DNA of 32,022 nt, taken from contig NZ_JAJNCX010000022.1 in assembly GCF_021026315.1 (NCBI RefSeq), positions 1 to 32,022 on the forward strand, given 5' to 3'. The position numbers and the translations under genes were made by a program. This stretch comes from Rhizobium sp. C4 (GTDB taxonomy: Bacteria; Pseudomonadota; Alphaproteobacteria; Rhizobiales; Rhizobiaceae). A model generated the notes under the pieces. The model was not told where the DNA came from, ran no database searches, and was given only the letters and a program-made list of their open reading frames with translations. This document shows, piece after piece, positions 1-7,685 of the stretch; the stretch's first letter is position 1; the number at the start of each line of letters is the position of its first letter.

Positions 1-187
1 CCGGCCACACTCGTCGCTCGGATACCAGACCCCGGCAGCCTATGCCGGGACAATCGCCGCAACCAGCTCCAACGCTGCGCAATGTGAAAGCTACGCGTTT
101 CCGCCGGTTGCTCAAGCCGCGCCGTTTGGCGTATCAAAAACCGCCGAGGCTCTAATCGCAGCCGGATGAAAGTTCAGTGGCAGGTCA
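1..187 (+). mobile_element. Right end of an IS3-family insertion sequence (partial)
   Basis: The window opens inside an IS3-family element. It holds the last codons of the transposase (2-169) and a terminal stretch at about 168-187 which, read inward on the minus strand, begins TGACCTGCCACTGAAC. IS3-family ends typically begin with TGA or TGT, and this lies just outside the transposase stop, as expected. The integrase reading frame resumes right after 187, so 187/188 is the inferred insertion junction. The left end of the element is outside the window, so the target duplication cannot be checked. Confidence 0.7.
2..169 (+). CDS. IS3-family transposase OrfB, C-terminal fragment
   Basis: The second forward frame is open from the window edge to a TGA at 167-169. 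Its first residues are RPHSSLGYQTPAAYA, the hallmark C-terminal motif of IS3-family (IS407/IS51-like) OrfB transposases, which follows the last acidic residue of the DDE integrase-like catalytic core. The tail of about 40 residues ends in KTAEALIAAG, an ending I associate with rhizobial members of this family. The protein catalyses excision and integration of the element. Only the last 55 residues are visible because the window starts inside the gene, so nothing can be said about whether the rest is intact. Confidence 0.8.
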   Translation, partial: RPHSSLGYQTPAAYAGTIAATSSNAAQCESYAFPPVAQAAPFGVSKTAEALIAAG

Positions 188-863
188 GCTCTTCAAATGG
201 GCACGGACGAACAGCCATATCGAGGTGGACCCGACGTTGGGAGTTGAACGTTTGAAGGTGGCAAGTTCAGATGGCTTTCCAATTTGGACAATTGAGGACA
301 TTCATGCCTTCATGGAGCGTTGGCCCGTCGGCACACGCGAACGGCTAGCCTTAGAAATACTTATAGCATCTGGATTACGGCGCTCGGATATGGCCTTGGC
401 AGGACGCCAGCATATGAGGGACGATATTTTCTCGATCAAAACAGCGAAAACCAAAACACAAGTTACGATGCAGCTTTCGGATAGAGTTCTGGGAATGATC
501 GGGCAGACAGAAACAGGTGATTTCGCATTCATTGTCGGCAAGCATGGCCGCCCTATGACGAAAGAGTCTTTCGGAAATTGGTTCGGTGAAGCGTGCCGTG
601 CTGCCGGTGTCAGCAAAAGTGCCCATGGCCTTAGAAAATTTTCTGCAACTCTAGCCGCTGAAGCTGGGGCTACGACACACGAGCTGATGGCTCAATTTGG
701 TTGGGTTACCGTTCAGCAAGCTGAGTTGTACACCAAAGCAGCCGACAGATCGCGGTTGGGCAAGAAAACATCGCGCGTCATCGCGGAACAGATCGAGACC
801 ATACTTCCCCCGCACCTCATCGAAGGTACGGGCGAAAATAAGAAAAACAAAGTTAAATCATAA
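177..863 (+). pseudogene. Tyrosine recombinase/phage-type integrase, 5' end removed by the IS
   Basis: The open frame encodes 228 residues covering the catalytic domain of a tyrosine recombinase. Counted from a GTG at 177, the visible signature residues are R68 in the ASGLRRSD box, lysines near 91-93 in the beta-hairpin region, H150 and R153 in HGLRKF, W176, and the nucleophile Y185 in AELYTKAADR, so the catalytic set is complete. The family normally carries an N-terminal SAM-like core-binding domain of about 100-150 residues; only its last helix (LFKWARTN) remains. The first dozen bases, including the GTG, belong to the IS end at 187, so this is not the native start. The stop lies 14 bp from the 3' end of a tRNA gene, the usual attachment site of such integrases. 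The element it served presumably lay to the left and is not visible. A shortened protein could still be made but would lack arm and core DNA binding; I treat it as broken. Confidence 0.8.
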
Positions 864-877
864 GGATAAGAATTGAG

Positions 878-953
878 TGGTGGGCCCGGAGGGACTCGAA
901 CCCCCAACCAAGCGGTTATGAGCCGCCGGCTCTAACCATTGAGCTACAGGCCC
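878..953 (-). tRNA. tRNA-Ile2 (CAU anticodon, AUA-decoding)
   Basis: On the minus strand a full 76-nt cloverleaf folds: acceptor GGGCCTG with CGGGCCC, D stem GCTC/GAGC, anticodon stem GGCGG/CCGCT around the loop CTCATAA, T stem GGGGG/CCCTC with TTCGAGT, then A and an encoded CCA. The anticodon is CAT. The anticodon arm and the following TGGT closely match bacterial tRNA-Ile2 (ileX type), in which C34 is changed to lysidine by TilS so that it reads AUA; initiator and elongator tRNA-Met have different arms. Its 3' end faces the integrase remnant and probably formed the attachment site. The Ile2 identity is by similarity; the CAU anticodon and fold are certain. Confidence 0.88.
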
Positions 954-1228
954 TCGCCGAGACGTGATCGGCGGTGCGGCGGACAATGGTGATCCGCAGC
1001 GCGTCCCGATTAAACGAATTCGCCCCGCGCGGCAAGCGCTCGCCGCATTTGCCACACAATCGGCAGACACATCTTCTCAACGTTCCTGCGCCAGGCGGGC
1101 AAGGTCTGCTGCGGGCCCTTGCGCCGATCCGCACGGGAACAATGAGGGAGTTTCGCAGCGGGTCACAGGCCTGCCGCGCATCGCGAGCCAAGGCGGCCTT
1201 TTGCGGCCGCTACAACTGGAGGATCACA

Positions 1229-1951
1229 ATGTTTCATAGACATACGCTCATGACCACTCTCGCCGCTCTGGCGCTCGTCTCGGCCGCACCGGCGGCATGG
1301 GCGTCCGAAGAGACGGCCCGCATCACGGTCACCGGCGAAGGCTCCGTCTCGGCCGCACCCGACATGGCCATCATCAATTTCGGCGTGCTGAAAAGCGCCG
1401 CCACAGCGCGCCAGGCGCTGGACGATGCGAACAAGGCGCTCGCCGAGGCGATTGCCGATCTCAAGGCCAAGGGGATTGAGGCGCGCGACCTGCAGACGTC
1501 GGGCTTCTCCGTGTCGCCGCAGTTCGACTATTCGGCCAAGAACGGCACTGCCCCCAAGCTCACCGGCTACCAGGTCTCCAACATGCTGACGGTGCGCGTG
1601 CGCGATATCGCCTCGCTCGGCAAGGTTCTGGATGACGCGGTGACGAACGGCATCAATTCCGGCGGGTCGCTGAGCTTTGGCAACAGCAAGCAGAAGGATC
1701 TCGTCGCCGACGCACGCAAGGCCGCGGTTGCCGATGCGATCACCAAGGCGAAGGCCCTGACGGAGGCCGCCGGTGTGTCGACGGGCGATATACTTAACAT
1801 CGCCGAAGAGACGTCGATGGCTCCGCCGGTGCCGATGGTGCGCATGGCCATGGCCAAGGAAGCGACCGACAGCGTGCCGGTCGAAGCCGGCGAGAGCGAC
1901 TACCACGCCCGCGTCACCGTCACCTTCGCGATCAACCAGAAGAAGCCCTGA
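1229..1951 (+). CDS. SIMPL-domain (DUF541, BP26/OMP28-like) periplasmic protein
   Basis: This 240-residue protein has a signal peptide ending near AWA-SEE (residue 25), then a single SIMPL domain: it begins ITVTGEGSVSAAPDMAIINFGV, the typical family opening, has a helical middle (ARQALDDANKALAEAI), and ends in the strand YHARVTVTFAI. The family includes E. coli YggE and the Brucella periplasmic immunogen BP26, which forms a ring-shaped oligomer; the molecular role is still unclear and oxidative-stress or envelope functions have been proposed. The ATG at 1229 is chosen because GGAGG lies 6 nt upstream and a signal peptide follows at once. The same frame is open further upstream, but that stretch does not look coding. 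The gene stands alone and ends at a bidirectional terminator. Confidence 0.88.
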   Translation: MFHRHTLMTTLAALALVSAAPAAWASEETARITVTGEGSVSAAPDMAIINFGVLKSAATARQALDDANKALAEAIADLKAKGIEARDLQTSGFSVSPQFDYSAKNGTAPKLTGYQVSNMLTVRVRDIASLGKVLDDAVTNGINSGGSLSFGNSKQKDLVADARKAAVADAITKAKALTEAAGVSTGDILNIAEETSMAPPVPMVRMAMAKEATDSVPVEAGESDYHARVTVTFAINQKKP

Positions 1952-2007
1952 GGCATTTCGGCAGGGCGGGGACTGAGATATGTCCCCCGCCCGTCGCCCG
2001 ACAAGCA

Positions 2008-2041
2008 AAACCGCCGCGCTCCGGAAGGAATGCGGCGGTTT
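2008..2041. terminator. Bidirectional hairpin between convergent genes
   Basis: AAACCGCCGC (2008-2017) and GCGGCGGTTT (2032-2041) form a perfect 10-bp stem with a 14-nt loop. A/T bases at both ends let it act in both directions, for the SIMPL gene (+) and the exported orphan (-). Confidence 0.7.
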
Positions 2042-2081
2042 CAGATTTCGAAAGGCAGGATTTCTGCGCTCGGTCACCCGA

Positions 2082-2453
2082 TCACAAAGGCGGGCAACCC
2101 GGAACGTTGGCGAACTGGATCTGCCGAATACGACGGCCAACCTGACCCTCGACAATCACGCGGCGCGGCGTCACGCGAACGACTTCCGGATCTTCAAGAC
2201 CCATGCGCCAGGCGCGGCGCATCGCTTCACGCTCGCTGCAGCCATAACCCGGCGGCGGCGGGGGCGGACGGCGGTAGAAGTCGCGACCACCCTCGTAATA
2301 TCCGCCCGGCGGCGGCGGCGGCGGGCGACGATAACCCGGGCCGGCGTCGAAACCGAAATAGATGCCATCAGCCATTGCGGCGACCGGCGCAATCGACACA
2401 CCCCCCACGCCAATCATGGCAGCAAGCAATGCTCTTGTCAGAACCTGTTTCAT
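2082..2453 (-). CDS. Proline-rich exported protein of unknown function
   Basis: The 123-residue product has a signal peptide (MKQVLTRALLAAMIGVG... ending near AMA-DG), then two Arg/Tyr/Gly-rich segments each holding a run of six prolines, and a C-terminal domain of about 55 residues that starts at a cysteine (GCSEREAMRRAWRMGLEDPEV) and ends with a second cysteine (VPGCPPL). The two cysteines could form a disulphide in the periplasm. I know similar small rhizobial exported proteins with this C-terminal part only as hypothetical proteins, so no function is given. The start at 2453 follows GGAGAAG on the minus strand; the frame stays open upstream but without signal-peptide character. The gene is single, divergent from the UPF0303 gene and convergent with the SIMPL gene. 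Confidence 0.75.
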   Translation of the reverse strand: MKQVLTRALLAAMIGVGGVSIAPVAAMADGIYFGFDAGPGYRRPPPPPPGGYYEGGRDFYRRPPPPPPGYGCSEREAMRRAWRMGLEDPEVVRVTPRRVIVEGQVGRRIRQIQFANVPGCPPL

Positions 2454-2693
2454 TTTTCTTCTCCGTAGAAGCCTTTGCCGGCCTTCACATTCAAACATCT
2501 TCGGCTGTCTGGATAAATACCCCCACCCGGATGAATGTTCCCCGAATCGGCCGTTCAGACGCCATTCATCTTTCTGAAACACTAGCAGATACTCCAGCCT
2601 TTGAGATATTTTTGAGGCGACAAACAGCGCGAGAAAGCCGTTGCACCGCCAAAAACCGGCGCTATGCTTCGGGCAGAAGCATGGGAACCGAGC

Positions 2694-3161
2694 ATGTCGA
2701 CAGCAGAATTGATTGAGCAGATCAGGGACGAAGAGGCGCGGCTGGTTTTCCGCGCCTTCAGCGAGGCCGAGGCGCTTGAAATCGGGATGGCGCTTGTTGC
2801 GACCGCCAGGGTGGAAGGCGCGCCTGTCGTGATCGACATCCGCACGCCGGACAGAACCCTGTTTCACGCCGCCCTGCCCGGCTCAGCGCCGGACAATGAC
2901 GAATGGGCCAGACGCAAGTCGAACACGACGCTGCGCTATCACAAGTCGTCGCTCGCTATCGGCGAGGCATTGCGCCAGAAGGGTCGCGTGCCAGGCCCGG
3001 AAATCGGCATCGACCAGATGAACTATTCGCATCATGGCGGCAGCTTCCCGGTTCGCGTCGCAGGCACCGGCGTGGTGGCCGCGATCACCGTCTCGGGTCT
3101 GGCACAGACGGAAGATCATTCCATGATCATCAAGGTTCTGAAGGATTATCTGAAAGGCTGA
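2694..3161 (+). CDS. UPF0303 / HbpS-GlcG-like family protein
   Basis: The 155-residue soluble protein matches the UPF0303 family (haem-degrading/HbpS-like fold, related to yeast YBR137W). Visible hallmarks are SEAEALEIGMALV, APVVIDI in the first strand, a WARRKSNTTLRYHKSS helix, and SHHGGSFPVRV followed by the AAITVSGL strand near the C terminus. Family members bind haem or small ligands in some cases, but no enzymatic activity is established for UPF0303. There is no signal peptide, so it should be cytoplasmic. ATG 2694 gives the usual family length (about 155-160); an in-frame ATG at 2664 would add a tail not expected in the family. The next gene starts 5 bp after its stop, so the two are probably co-transcribed. 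Confidence 0.8.
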   Translation: MSTAELIEQIRDEEARLVFRAFSEAEALEIGMALVATARVEGAPVVIDIRTPDRTLFHAALPGSAPDNDEWARRKSNTTLRYHKSSLAIGEALRQKGRVPGPEIGIDQMNYSHHGGSFPVRVAGTGVVAAITVSGLAQTEDHSMIIKVLKDYLKG

Positions 3162-3166
3162 CCGTC

Positions 3167-3811
3167 GTGCATGTGTTGATCCGGATCGGGCTTCTCGCGC
3201 TCCTCGCTGTATCCGCTACGCAAACCACCTGGGCCGCTTCAGAGCCGAAGGAACCCACCTCCGACACGGCAAAACCGTCGTTCGATTGCGCGACAGCCCG
3301 GAATGCGATCGAGGAATTGGTCTGCAGGGATCCCGAACTGGCGGAACTCGATGTCAGGCTGGCCTCCGTCTTCGAAAGTGCTTTGAAGAAGGTGGAGGCG
3401 ATGCCCAACACCGCGCCGGAAATCCGGCACATGAAAGCCTATCAGCTTCGCTGGTCGCGCGAGCGCAACGAATGCGCCAGGAGCAAGGACGCGAAGGAAT
3501 GCACGGCGGAAAGCTATCGCTATCGCATTGCCGACCTGCAGGCGCGCTTCTTCCTCGTCAGCAGCAAGTCGCCCTCCGTCTACATGTGCCGCGACAATCC
3601 GAAGAACGAGCTGATCGTCACCTATGTGGAAAGCGATCCCGCCACGGTTCGGCTGGATCATGCCGGCAAGACGGTCATCACCTTCAAGGACGATGAGGGA
3701 GACGGAAAGCGCTTCGTCAATCCGCAGGGCGTCAGCTTCGAGGTCGAGGGAGACATGGCGCTCGTCACCTGGCCCAGGGGCAACGAATTCGAGTGCATCC
3801 AGCGCAAGTGA
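3167..3811 (+). CDS. LprI-type N domain plus MliC-like C domain: putative lysozyme inhibitor
   Basis: The 214-residue protein starts with a signal peptide (MHVLIRIGLLALLAVSATQTTWA), followed by an LprI/DUF1311 domain at about residues 35-125 (FDCATARNAIEELVCRDPEL, then RNEC and ECTAESYRYRI; four cysteines fit two disulphides), and a C-terminal MliC-like beta domain that begins VYMCRDN and ends FECIQRK, whose two cysteines match the MliC disulphide. LprI and MliC are both periplasmic or surface inhibitors of c-type lysozyme, so the protein probably protects peptidoglycan. The MliC invariant Ser/Lys loop is poorly preserved (RFVNPQGVSFEVEG), so inhibitory activity is inferred. GTG 3167 is chosen since it lies 5 bp after the upstream stop and starts the signal peptide; GTG 3173 is an alternative. 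Confidence 0.78.
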   Translation: MHVLIRIGLLALLAVSATQTTWAASEPKEPTSDTAKPSFDCATARNAIEELVCRDPELAELDVRLASVFESALKKVEAMPNTAPEIRHMKAYQLRWSRERNECARSKDAKECTAESYRYRIADLQARFFLVSSKSPSVYMCRDNPKNELIVTYVESDPATVRLDHAGKTVITFKDDEGDGKRFVNPQGVSFEVEGDMALVTWPRGNEFECIQRK

Positions 3812-3813
3812 AC

Positions 3814-3838
3814 GCGCGGCCCGAAAGCCCGGCCGCGC
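3814..3838. terminator. GC-rich hairpin between convergent genes
   Basis: GCGCGGCC (3814-3821) pairs perfectly with GGCCGCGC (3831-3838) in the 33-bp gap between the convergent genes ending at 3811 (+) and 3845 (-). There is no T tract, so termination is likely but not certain. Confidence 0.5.
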
Positions 3839-3844
3839 CGCCGT

Positions 3845-4177
3845 TCAGGGCGCTGACTTCGGCGCAGCACCCAGCCGCGTCAGCACCTCACCCGGAATGC
3901 CCATCTCGCGGATGATCAGGCGGTGGTCCCTCAGGCCGCAGAGTTCGCGCTGCACGAAATAGGCCCAGACCGCTTCGGCCGCCACAGCAAGGGCAGCCTG
4001 CCGGTCGTCGCCCTCCGCCACGGCGAGCGCTGCCAGCGCCTTCTCCACCTTCCGTCCCTGATGGCCGAGCGAGGACGCGCTTTCGGAAAGCGCTTCAGCC
4101 TCGAAATTCGATAGCGCTCCATCGAACTGCCCGCTTCGGGAAAGACGCGCGATCTCGCGCGGCATGCGTAGCGACAT
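3845..4177 (-). CDS. Small conserved protein, possibly DUF6665 family
   Basis: The 110-residue cytoplasmic protein has no signal peptide or membrane segment. Its core (ALSNFEAEALSESASSLGHQGRKVEKALAAL) is a long amphipathic helix followed by a second helix (VWAYFVQRELCGLRDHRLII) and an IPGEVLTRLG tail. It resembles small rhizobial proteins that I recall as DUF6665, which have no known function; the family name is a recollection, not a search result. The start at 4177 is well supported by GAGGAGG 7 nt upstream. It begins only 24 bp after the DUF930 gene, so the two form an operon, and a terminator hairpin follows. Confidence 0.7.
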   Translation of the reverse strand: MSLRMPREIARLSRSGQFDGALSNFEAEALSESASSLGHQGRKVEKALAALAVAEGDDRQAALAVAAEAVWAYFVQRELCGLRDHRLIIREMGIPGEVLTRLGAAPKSAP

Positions 4178-4201
4178 GTCTCGCCTCCTCTTCAGGCCGC
4201 T

Positions 4202-5140
4202 TCAGTTTTCCGGAAAGCGCCGCGCCTTCCACTCGGACTGGGGAACGCGGTCACCGACCTTGAACGAGAAGGAAACAACCTTGAGCCCGCCATCGTCAAC
4301 CTCACATTGGAAGCTGACATCATACCAATCCGAGGGCGTTCGAAACGCAGCCTTCGGGACATCCAGCACATTGCCGAAGCGAAGCCGGTAAGCTGGCAGC
4401 ATGAGCGGATTGTAGCGGGGCGTCGCATGGCGCAACTGCTCGCGCAGCTCTGTCGCGCAAAGCTGGCCGACACGCGTCTCGCGCGGCATGTCGCCCATGG
4501 CCATAACAGCGGCCTGACCGCCGACTGCCGCATCGGAATAGAGCTTGCGCGCCTTCTTCAATTCAGGCGCGTCGGCGGGCTTCGGCGTCGCCGCCTTCTC
4601 CTCGACCGGCTTGCCGGCGGCCGCAGCAGACGCAGCCTCCTGTTGCTCCAGCGCCTTCAGGATATCGGGAACACCCGGCAGATCGTCCTTCGGCGGCTCC
4701 TTGGAGGCCTCCTCCGTCACCGCCTTCGGTTCCTCCGCTTTTGGCGCGTCGGGCTTCTTGTCAGCCAGCTCGTCTGTCGCATCCTTCTCACCTTCGGATG
4801 CACTTCCATCCTGCTGCGACGGCCCCTGATCCTTCTGGCCAAACTCGAAGACCGGGCGCAGCGTCGGCACAGGCACGTTTGCCGGCTGCTCGGTCTTGGC
4901 CTCTTGCTGCGGCGGTGGCGGAGGTGGTGGTGGAGGCTGATCAGCCGCCTTCTCCTCCGGCGGCTTCGGCGCATCCTTCTCCTGCACGATATCCACCTTC
5001 ACCGCCTCGTCCTTCGGCGGTTCGGGCTTCGTTTCCGGCAGTTTCAGGAAAAGCAGGGCGGCAATGACGGCATGCAGGACCGCGGACGTAACAAACGCCC
5101 ATCCTTTCCCCCGCTTCGGCACGTCCAGCACGTCATCCAT
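4202..5140 (-). CDS. DUF930 protein with TonB-like architecture (paralogue 1)
   Basis: The 312-residue protein has one membrane segment near residues 15-35 (AFVTSAVLHAVIAALLFLKL), a long Pro/Glu/Lys-rich linker including a run of nine prolines, and a C-terminal DUF930 domain from about residue 190 (ARKLYSDAAVGG, QLCATELREQLRHATP, LPAYRL, FRTPSDWYDVSFQCEV, VPQSEWKARRF). This layout is that of TonB/TolA-type proteins that span the periplasm from the inner membrane, but the C-terminal domain is DUF930, not TonB_C, so a TonB role is not implied. Two cysteines in the domain (QLC, FQC) may pair. It leads an operon with the small protein at 3845 and is separated from rpoD by a strong terminator. A clear paralogue lies at 29324. 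Confidence 0.82.
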   Translation of the reverse strand: MDDVLDVPKRGKGWAFVTSAVLHAVIAALLFLKLPETKPEPPKDEAVKVDIVQEKDAPKPPEEKAADQPPPPPPPPPQQEAKTEQPANVPVPTLRPVFEFGQKDQGPSQQDGSASEGEKDATDELADKKPDAPKAEEPKAVTEEASKEPPKDDLPGVPDILKALEQQEAASAAAAGKPVEEKAATPKPADAPELKKARKLYSDAAVGGQAAVMAMGDMPRETRVGQLCATELREQLRHATPRYNPLMLPAYRLRFGNVLDVPKAAFRTPSDWYDVSFQCEVDDGGLKVVSFSFKVGDRVPQSEWKARRFPEN

Positions 5141-5210
5141 TTTTCCTATGTAGGGTGGATTCGCGGCAGGATCGAGAGGAGAAAACCGAATCCCGATGCA
5201 TCAAATGAAA

Positions 5211-5234
5211 AGGCCCGGAACTGTGTCCGGGCCT
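5211..5234 (-). terminator. Rho-independent terminator of rpoD
   Basis: AGGCCCGGA (5211-5219) and TCCGGGCCT (5226-5234) form a perfect 9-bp stem with a 6-nt loop. On the minus strand it is followed by TTTTCATTT, a good U tract, 24 bp after the rpoD stop. Confidence 0.85.
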
Positions 5235-5257
5235 CCATGTCTTTCCTGCCGAAAATC

Positions 5258-7306
5258 TCAGCTGTCGAGGAACGAGCGCAGCTTGCGCGAACGGCTCGGA
5301 TGCTTGAGCTTGCGCAACGCCTTCGCCTCGATCTGACGGATACGTTCGCGGGTGACCGAGAACTGCTGGCCGACTTCTTCGAGCGTGTGGTCGGTGTTCA
5401 TGCCGATGCCGAAGCGCATGCGCAGCACGCGCTCTTCGCGAGGCGTCAGCGAGGCGAGAACGCGGGTCGTCGTTTCGCGCAGGTTCGCCTGGATGGCGGC
5501 GTCGATCGGCAGAAGCGCGTTCTTGTCTTCGATGAAGTCGCCGAGGTGGCTGTCTTCTTCATCACCGACCGGCGTTTCGAGCGAGATCGGCTCCTTGGCG
5601 ATTTTCAGAACCTTGCGCACCTTTTCGAGCGGCATGGCCAGCTTTTCGGCCAGTTCTTCCGGCGTCGGCTCGCGGCCGATTTCGTGCAGCATCTGGCGCG
5701 AGGTACGAACGATCTTGTTGATCGTTTCGATCATGTGCACCGGAATGCGGATCGTGCGGGCCTGGTCGGCGATCGAACGGGTGATCGCCTGACGGATCCA
5801 CCAGGTTGCATAGGTGGAGAACTTGTAGCCGCGGCGATACTCGAACTTGTCGACCGCCTTCATGAGGCCGATATTGCCTTCCTGGATCAGATCGAGGAAC
5901 TGAAGGCCACGGTTCGTGTACTTCTTGGCAATCGAGATCACGAGACGAAGGTTGGCTTCCACCATTTCCTTCTTGGCGATGCGCGCTTCGCGCTCGCCCT
6001 TCTGAACCATGTGCACGATGCGGCGGAATTCGATGACCGAAATGCCGGTTTCCGTGGCAAGGTTCTGGATCTCGGAGCGCAGGTCGCGGATCGAGTTGTT
6101 TTCTTCGCGGGCAAATTCCTTCCAGCCGCGCGCGGCCAGATTGGCGATCGACTTCATCCAGTTCGGATCGAGTTCGGCGCCATGATAATGCTGCAGGAAG
6201 TCCTCGCGCTTGACGCCGTAGGATTCGGCCAGACGCAGCAGCTTGCCCTCGTTCTGCACGAGACGCTTGTTGATGTCGTAAAGCTGCTCGACCAGCGCAT
6301 CAATGCGGTTCTGGTTGAGCGACAGCGACTTCACGGCCGCGATCAACTCGTCCTTCAGTTCCTTGTAGCGGCGCTCCTGAGCGGTGGACAGCGATGCAGT
6401 CGCGGAAAGGCGCGCCTCCACCTGCTGGTCCTGCAGCTTGCGCAGCTTCTTGTAGGTCTCGGCAATGAGGTCGAGCGTCAGCATGACCTGCGGACGCAGC
6501 TCGGCTTCCATGGCAGCAAGCGAAAGGTTGGACTCGTCTTCGTCCTCTTCCTCTTCTTCCGGAGCAAGCCCCTCGCCGCCGACATTGGTGATGTCGTCGT
6601 CATTGGCCGCAGAGCGGGCGCGCTTGGCCTTGTCCTTCTCTTCGGCAGCCTTGCGGTCCGCCTCGATCTTCTCGGGGCTCTGGAACTGCGGAGCAGCCTT
6701 GGCTTCCGGACCGGAATAGGTGGTTTCCAGGTCGATGATTTCACGCAGCAGCGTTGCGCCGTCGTTCAGTTCGTCGCGCCAGATGATGATGGCCTGGAAG
6801 GTCAGCGGGCTTTCGCACAGCCCCTGGATCATCGTTTCTCGGCCAGCCTCGATGCGCTTGGCAATCGCGATTTCGCCTTCGCGCGACAGAAGCTCGACCG
6901 AGCCCATTTCGCGCAAGTACATGCGCACCGGGTCGTCCGTCCGGTCGGTCGGCTCTTTCTTCTTGGCGGTGGCCAGCGCCGTGCTCGCGCTCGACGTCAC
7001 AAGGCCGCCTTCGCTCTCGTCGTCATCATCGGCCGAAGCGCTGCCGGCATTCTCATCGACTTCTTCGTCTTCGACGACGTTGATGCCCATGTCGGAGAGC
7101 ATCGCCAGAATATCTTCGATCTGCTCCGAGCTGACTTCCTCGGACGGCAGAACGGAATTCAGCTCGTCCATGGTGACATAGCCGCGCTTCTTGGCGACCT
7201 TGATCATCTTCTTGACGGCGTCGTCCGAAAGATCGAGAAGCGGACCATCTGTTGCGCCTTCGCGTTCAGATTCGGCTTCTTCGTTCTCTTTGACTTTCGT
7301 TACCAT
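5258..7306 (-). CDS. rpoD: RNA polymerase primary sigma factor RpoD (sigma-70)
   Basis: The 682-residue protein is the housekeeping sigma factor. Region 1.1 (about 20-85) is followed by acidic stretches ([20 protein letters not shown]), region 1.2 ([17 protein letters not shown]), a large non-conserved region with an EEEEEDEDE run, region 2 ([30 protein letters not shown], then [17 protein letters not shown] for -10 recognition and melting), region 3, and region 4 with the -35 helix-turn-helix ([27 protein letters not shown]). The length fits alphaproteobacterial RpoD. It lies downstream of dnaG in the same direction; the usual upstream rpsU of the E. coli macromolecular-synthesis operon is not here, and a 379-bp gap with its own regulatory signals separates the two genes. 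Confidence 0.97.
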   Translation of the reverse strand: MVTKVKENEEAESEREGATDGPLLDLSDDAVKKMIKVAKKRGYVTMDELNSVLPSEEVSSEQIEDILAMLSDMGINVVEDEEVDENAGSASADDDDESEGGLVTSSASTALATAKKKEPTDRTDDPVRMYLREMGSVELLSREGEIAIAKRIEAGRETMIQGLCESPLTFQAIIIWRDELNDGATLLREIIDLETTYSGPEAKAAPQFQSPEKIEADRKAAEEKDKAKRARSAANDDDITNVGGEGLAPEEEEEDEDESNLSLAAMEAELRPQVMLTLDLIAETYKKLRKLQDQQVEARLSATASLSTAQERRYKELKDELIAAVKSLSLNQNRIDALVEQLYDINKRLVQNEGKLLRLAESYGVKREDFLQHYHGAELDPNWMKSIANLAARGWKEFAREENNSIRDLRSEIQNLATETGISVIEFRRIVHMVQKGEREARIAKKEMVEANLRLVISIAKKYTNRGLQFLDLIQEGNIGLMKAVDKFEYRRGYKFSTYATWWIRQAITRSIADQARTIRIPVHMIETINKIVRTSRQMLHEIGREPTPEELAEKLAMPLEKVRKVLKIAKEPISLETPVGDEEDSHLGDFIEDKNALLPIDAAIQANLRETTTRVLASLTPREERVLRMRFGIGMNTDHTLEEVGQQFSVTRERIRQIEAKALRKLKHPSRSRKLRSFLDS

Positions 7307-7421
7307 GTATCCGTCGCTTTCCTGTCACGTCTCAATTCGCCAAGCCGGACGAGAGGCTGACCGAACGGCTCTTGAAAGAGTCGCGTCGCCCCCGTATCTG
7401 TCTTGAGCTAGCGGAAGACCA

Positions 7422-7436
7422 TTAAATCCTGATTAA
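7422..7436. promoter_or_regulatory. CtrA binding box (TTAA-N7-TTAA) upstream of rpoD
   Basis: TTAA at 7422-7425, seven bases (ATCCTGA), then TTAA at 7433-7436 followed by C, an exact match to the full-length CtrA consensus TTAA-N7-TTAAC. It lies 116 bp upstream of the rpoD start codon. CtrA is the cell-cycle master regulator of Alphaproteobacteria. Binding is inferred from sequence only. Confidence 0.5.
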
Positions 7437-7473
7437 CCACGAAAGCCCTCTTCTCGTAGCTGCCGTTTCGGCG

Positions 7474-7498
7474 CATACGCAAGATGCAGGCATTCAAG
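7474..7498 (-). promoter_or_regulatory. Possible RpoH-type promoter of rpoD
   Basis: On the minus strand CTTGAA is separated by 13 bp from CGTATG, roughly the layout of an alphaproteobacterial heat-shock promoter, 168 bp before the rpoD start. The -10 match is weak, so this is tentative. Confidence 0.25.
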
Positions 7499-7685
7499 CT
7501 GATTGACCAATACCACCATTTCCGATCCCGAAGGTGATTCCCACAATTCTCCGGGCAGTCAAGCATTTTGCCGGAAAAATCTGAAAAAACACCAAAAGCG
7601 GCAAAATCCAGACCTTGCGGGACAGTCTCACCTATTTGGGGAGTGCGCGCAAAATTTCAAGGCGCGGGAAAAGCTGCGAATCACT

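Larger units (their letters stand above)
7307..7685. other. Intergenic region between dnaG and rpoD
   Basis: This 379-bp gap has no convincing coding frame and is more AT-rich than its surroundings near 7580-7620. Signals seen are a CtrA-type box at 7422-7436, a heat-shock-like promoter pattern at 7474-7498, and an isolated CTTGAC -35 hexamer on the minus strand at 7558-7563 without a good -10. It most likely holds one or more rpoD promoters. I see no clear dnaG terminator, so read-through from dnaG is possible. Confidence 0.6.

Noticed and set aside
1163-2155. Long minus-strand frame across the SIMPL gene
   Set aside because: It is antisense to a clear coding gene, crosses the terminator at 2008-2041 and runs into the exported orphan.
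2516-2541. GGAAC on the minus strand with TT 19 bp further, like an EcfG/RpoE2 stress promoter for the exported orphan
   Set aside because: The -10 part reads TATT rather than CGTT, so the match is too weak to annotate.
4307-7360. An open frame of about 1000 codons on the plus strand opposite rpoD and the DUF930 gene
   Set aside because: It is the mirror of the codon pattern of rpoD on the other strand; its protein is rich in Arg/Leu/His/Asp without domains, while rpoD is unmistakable.
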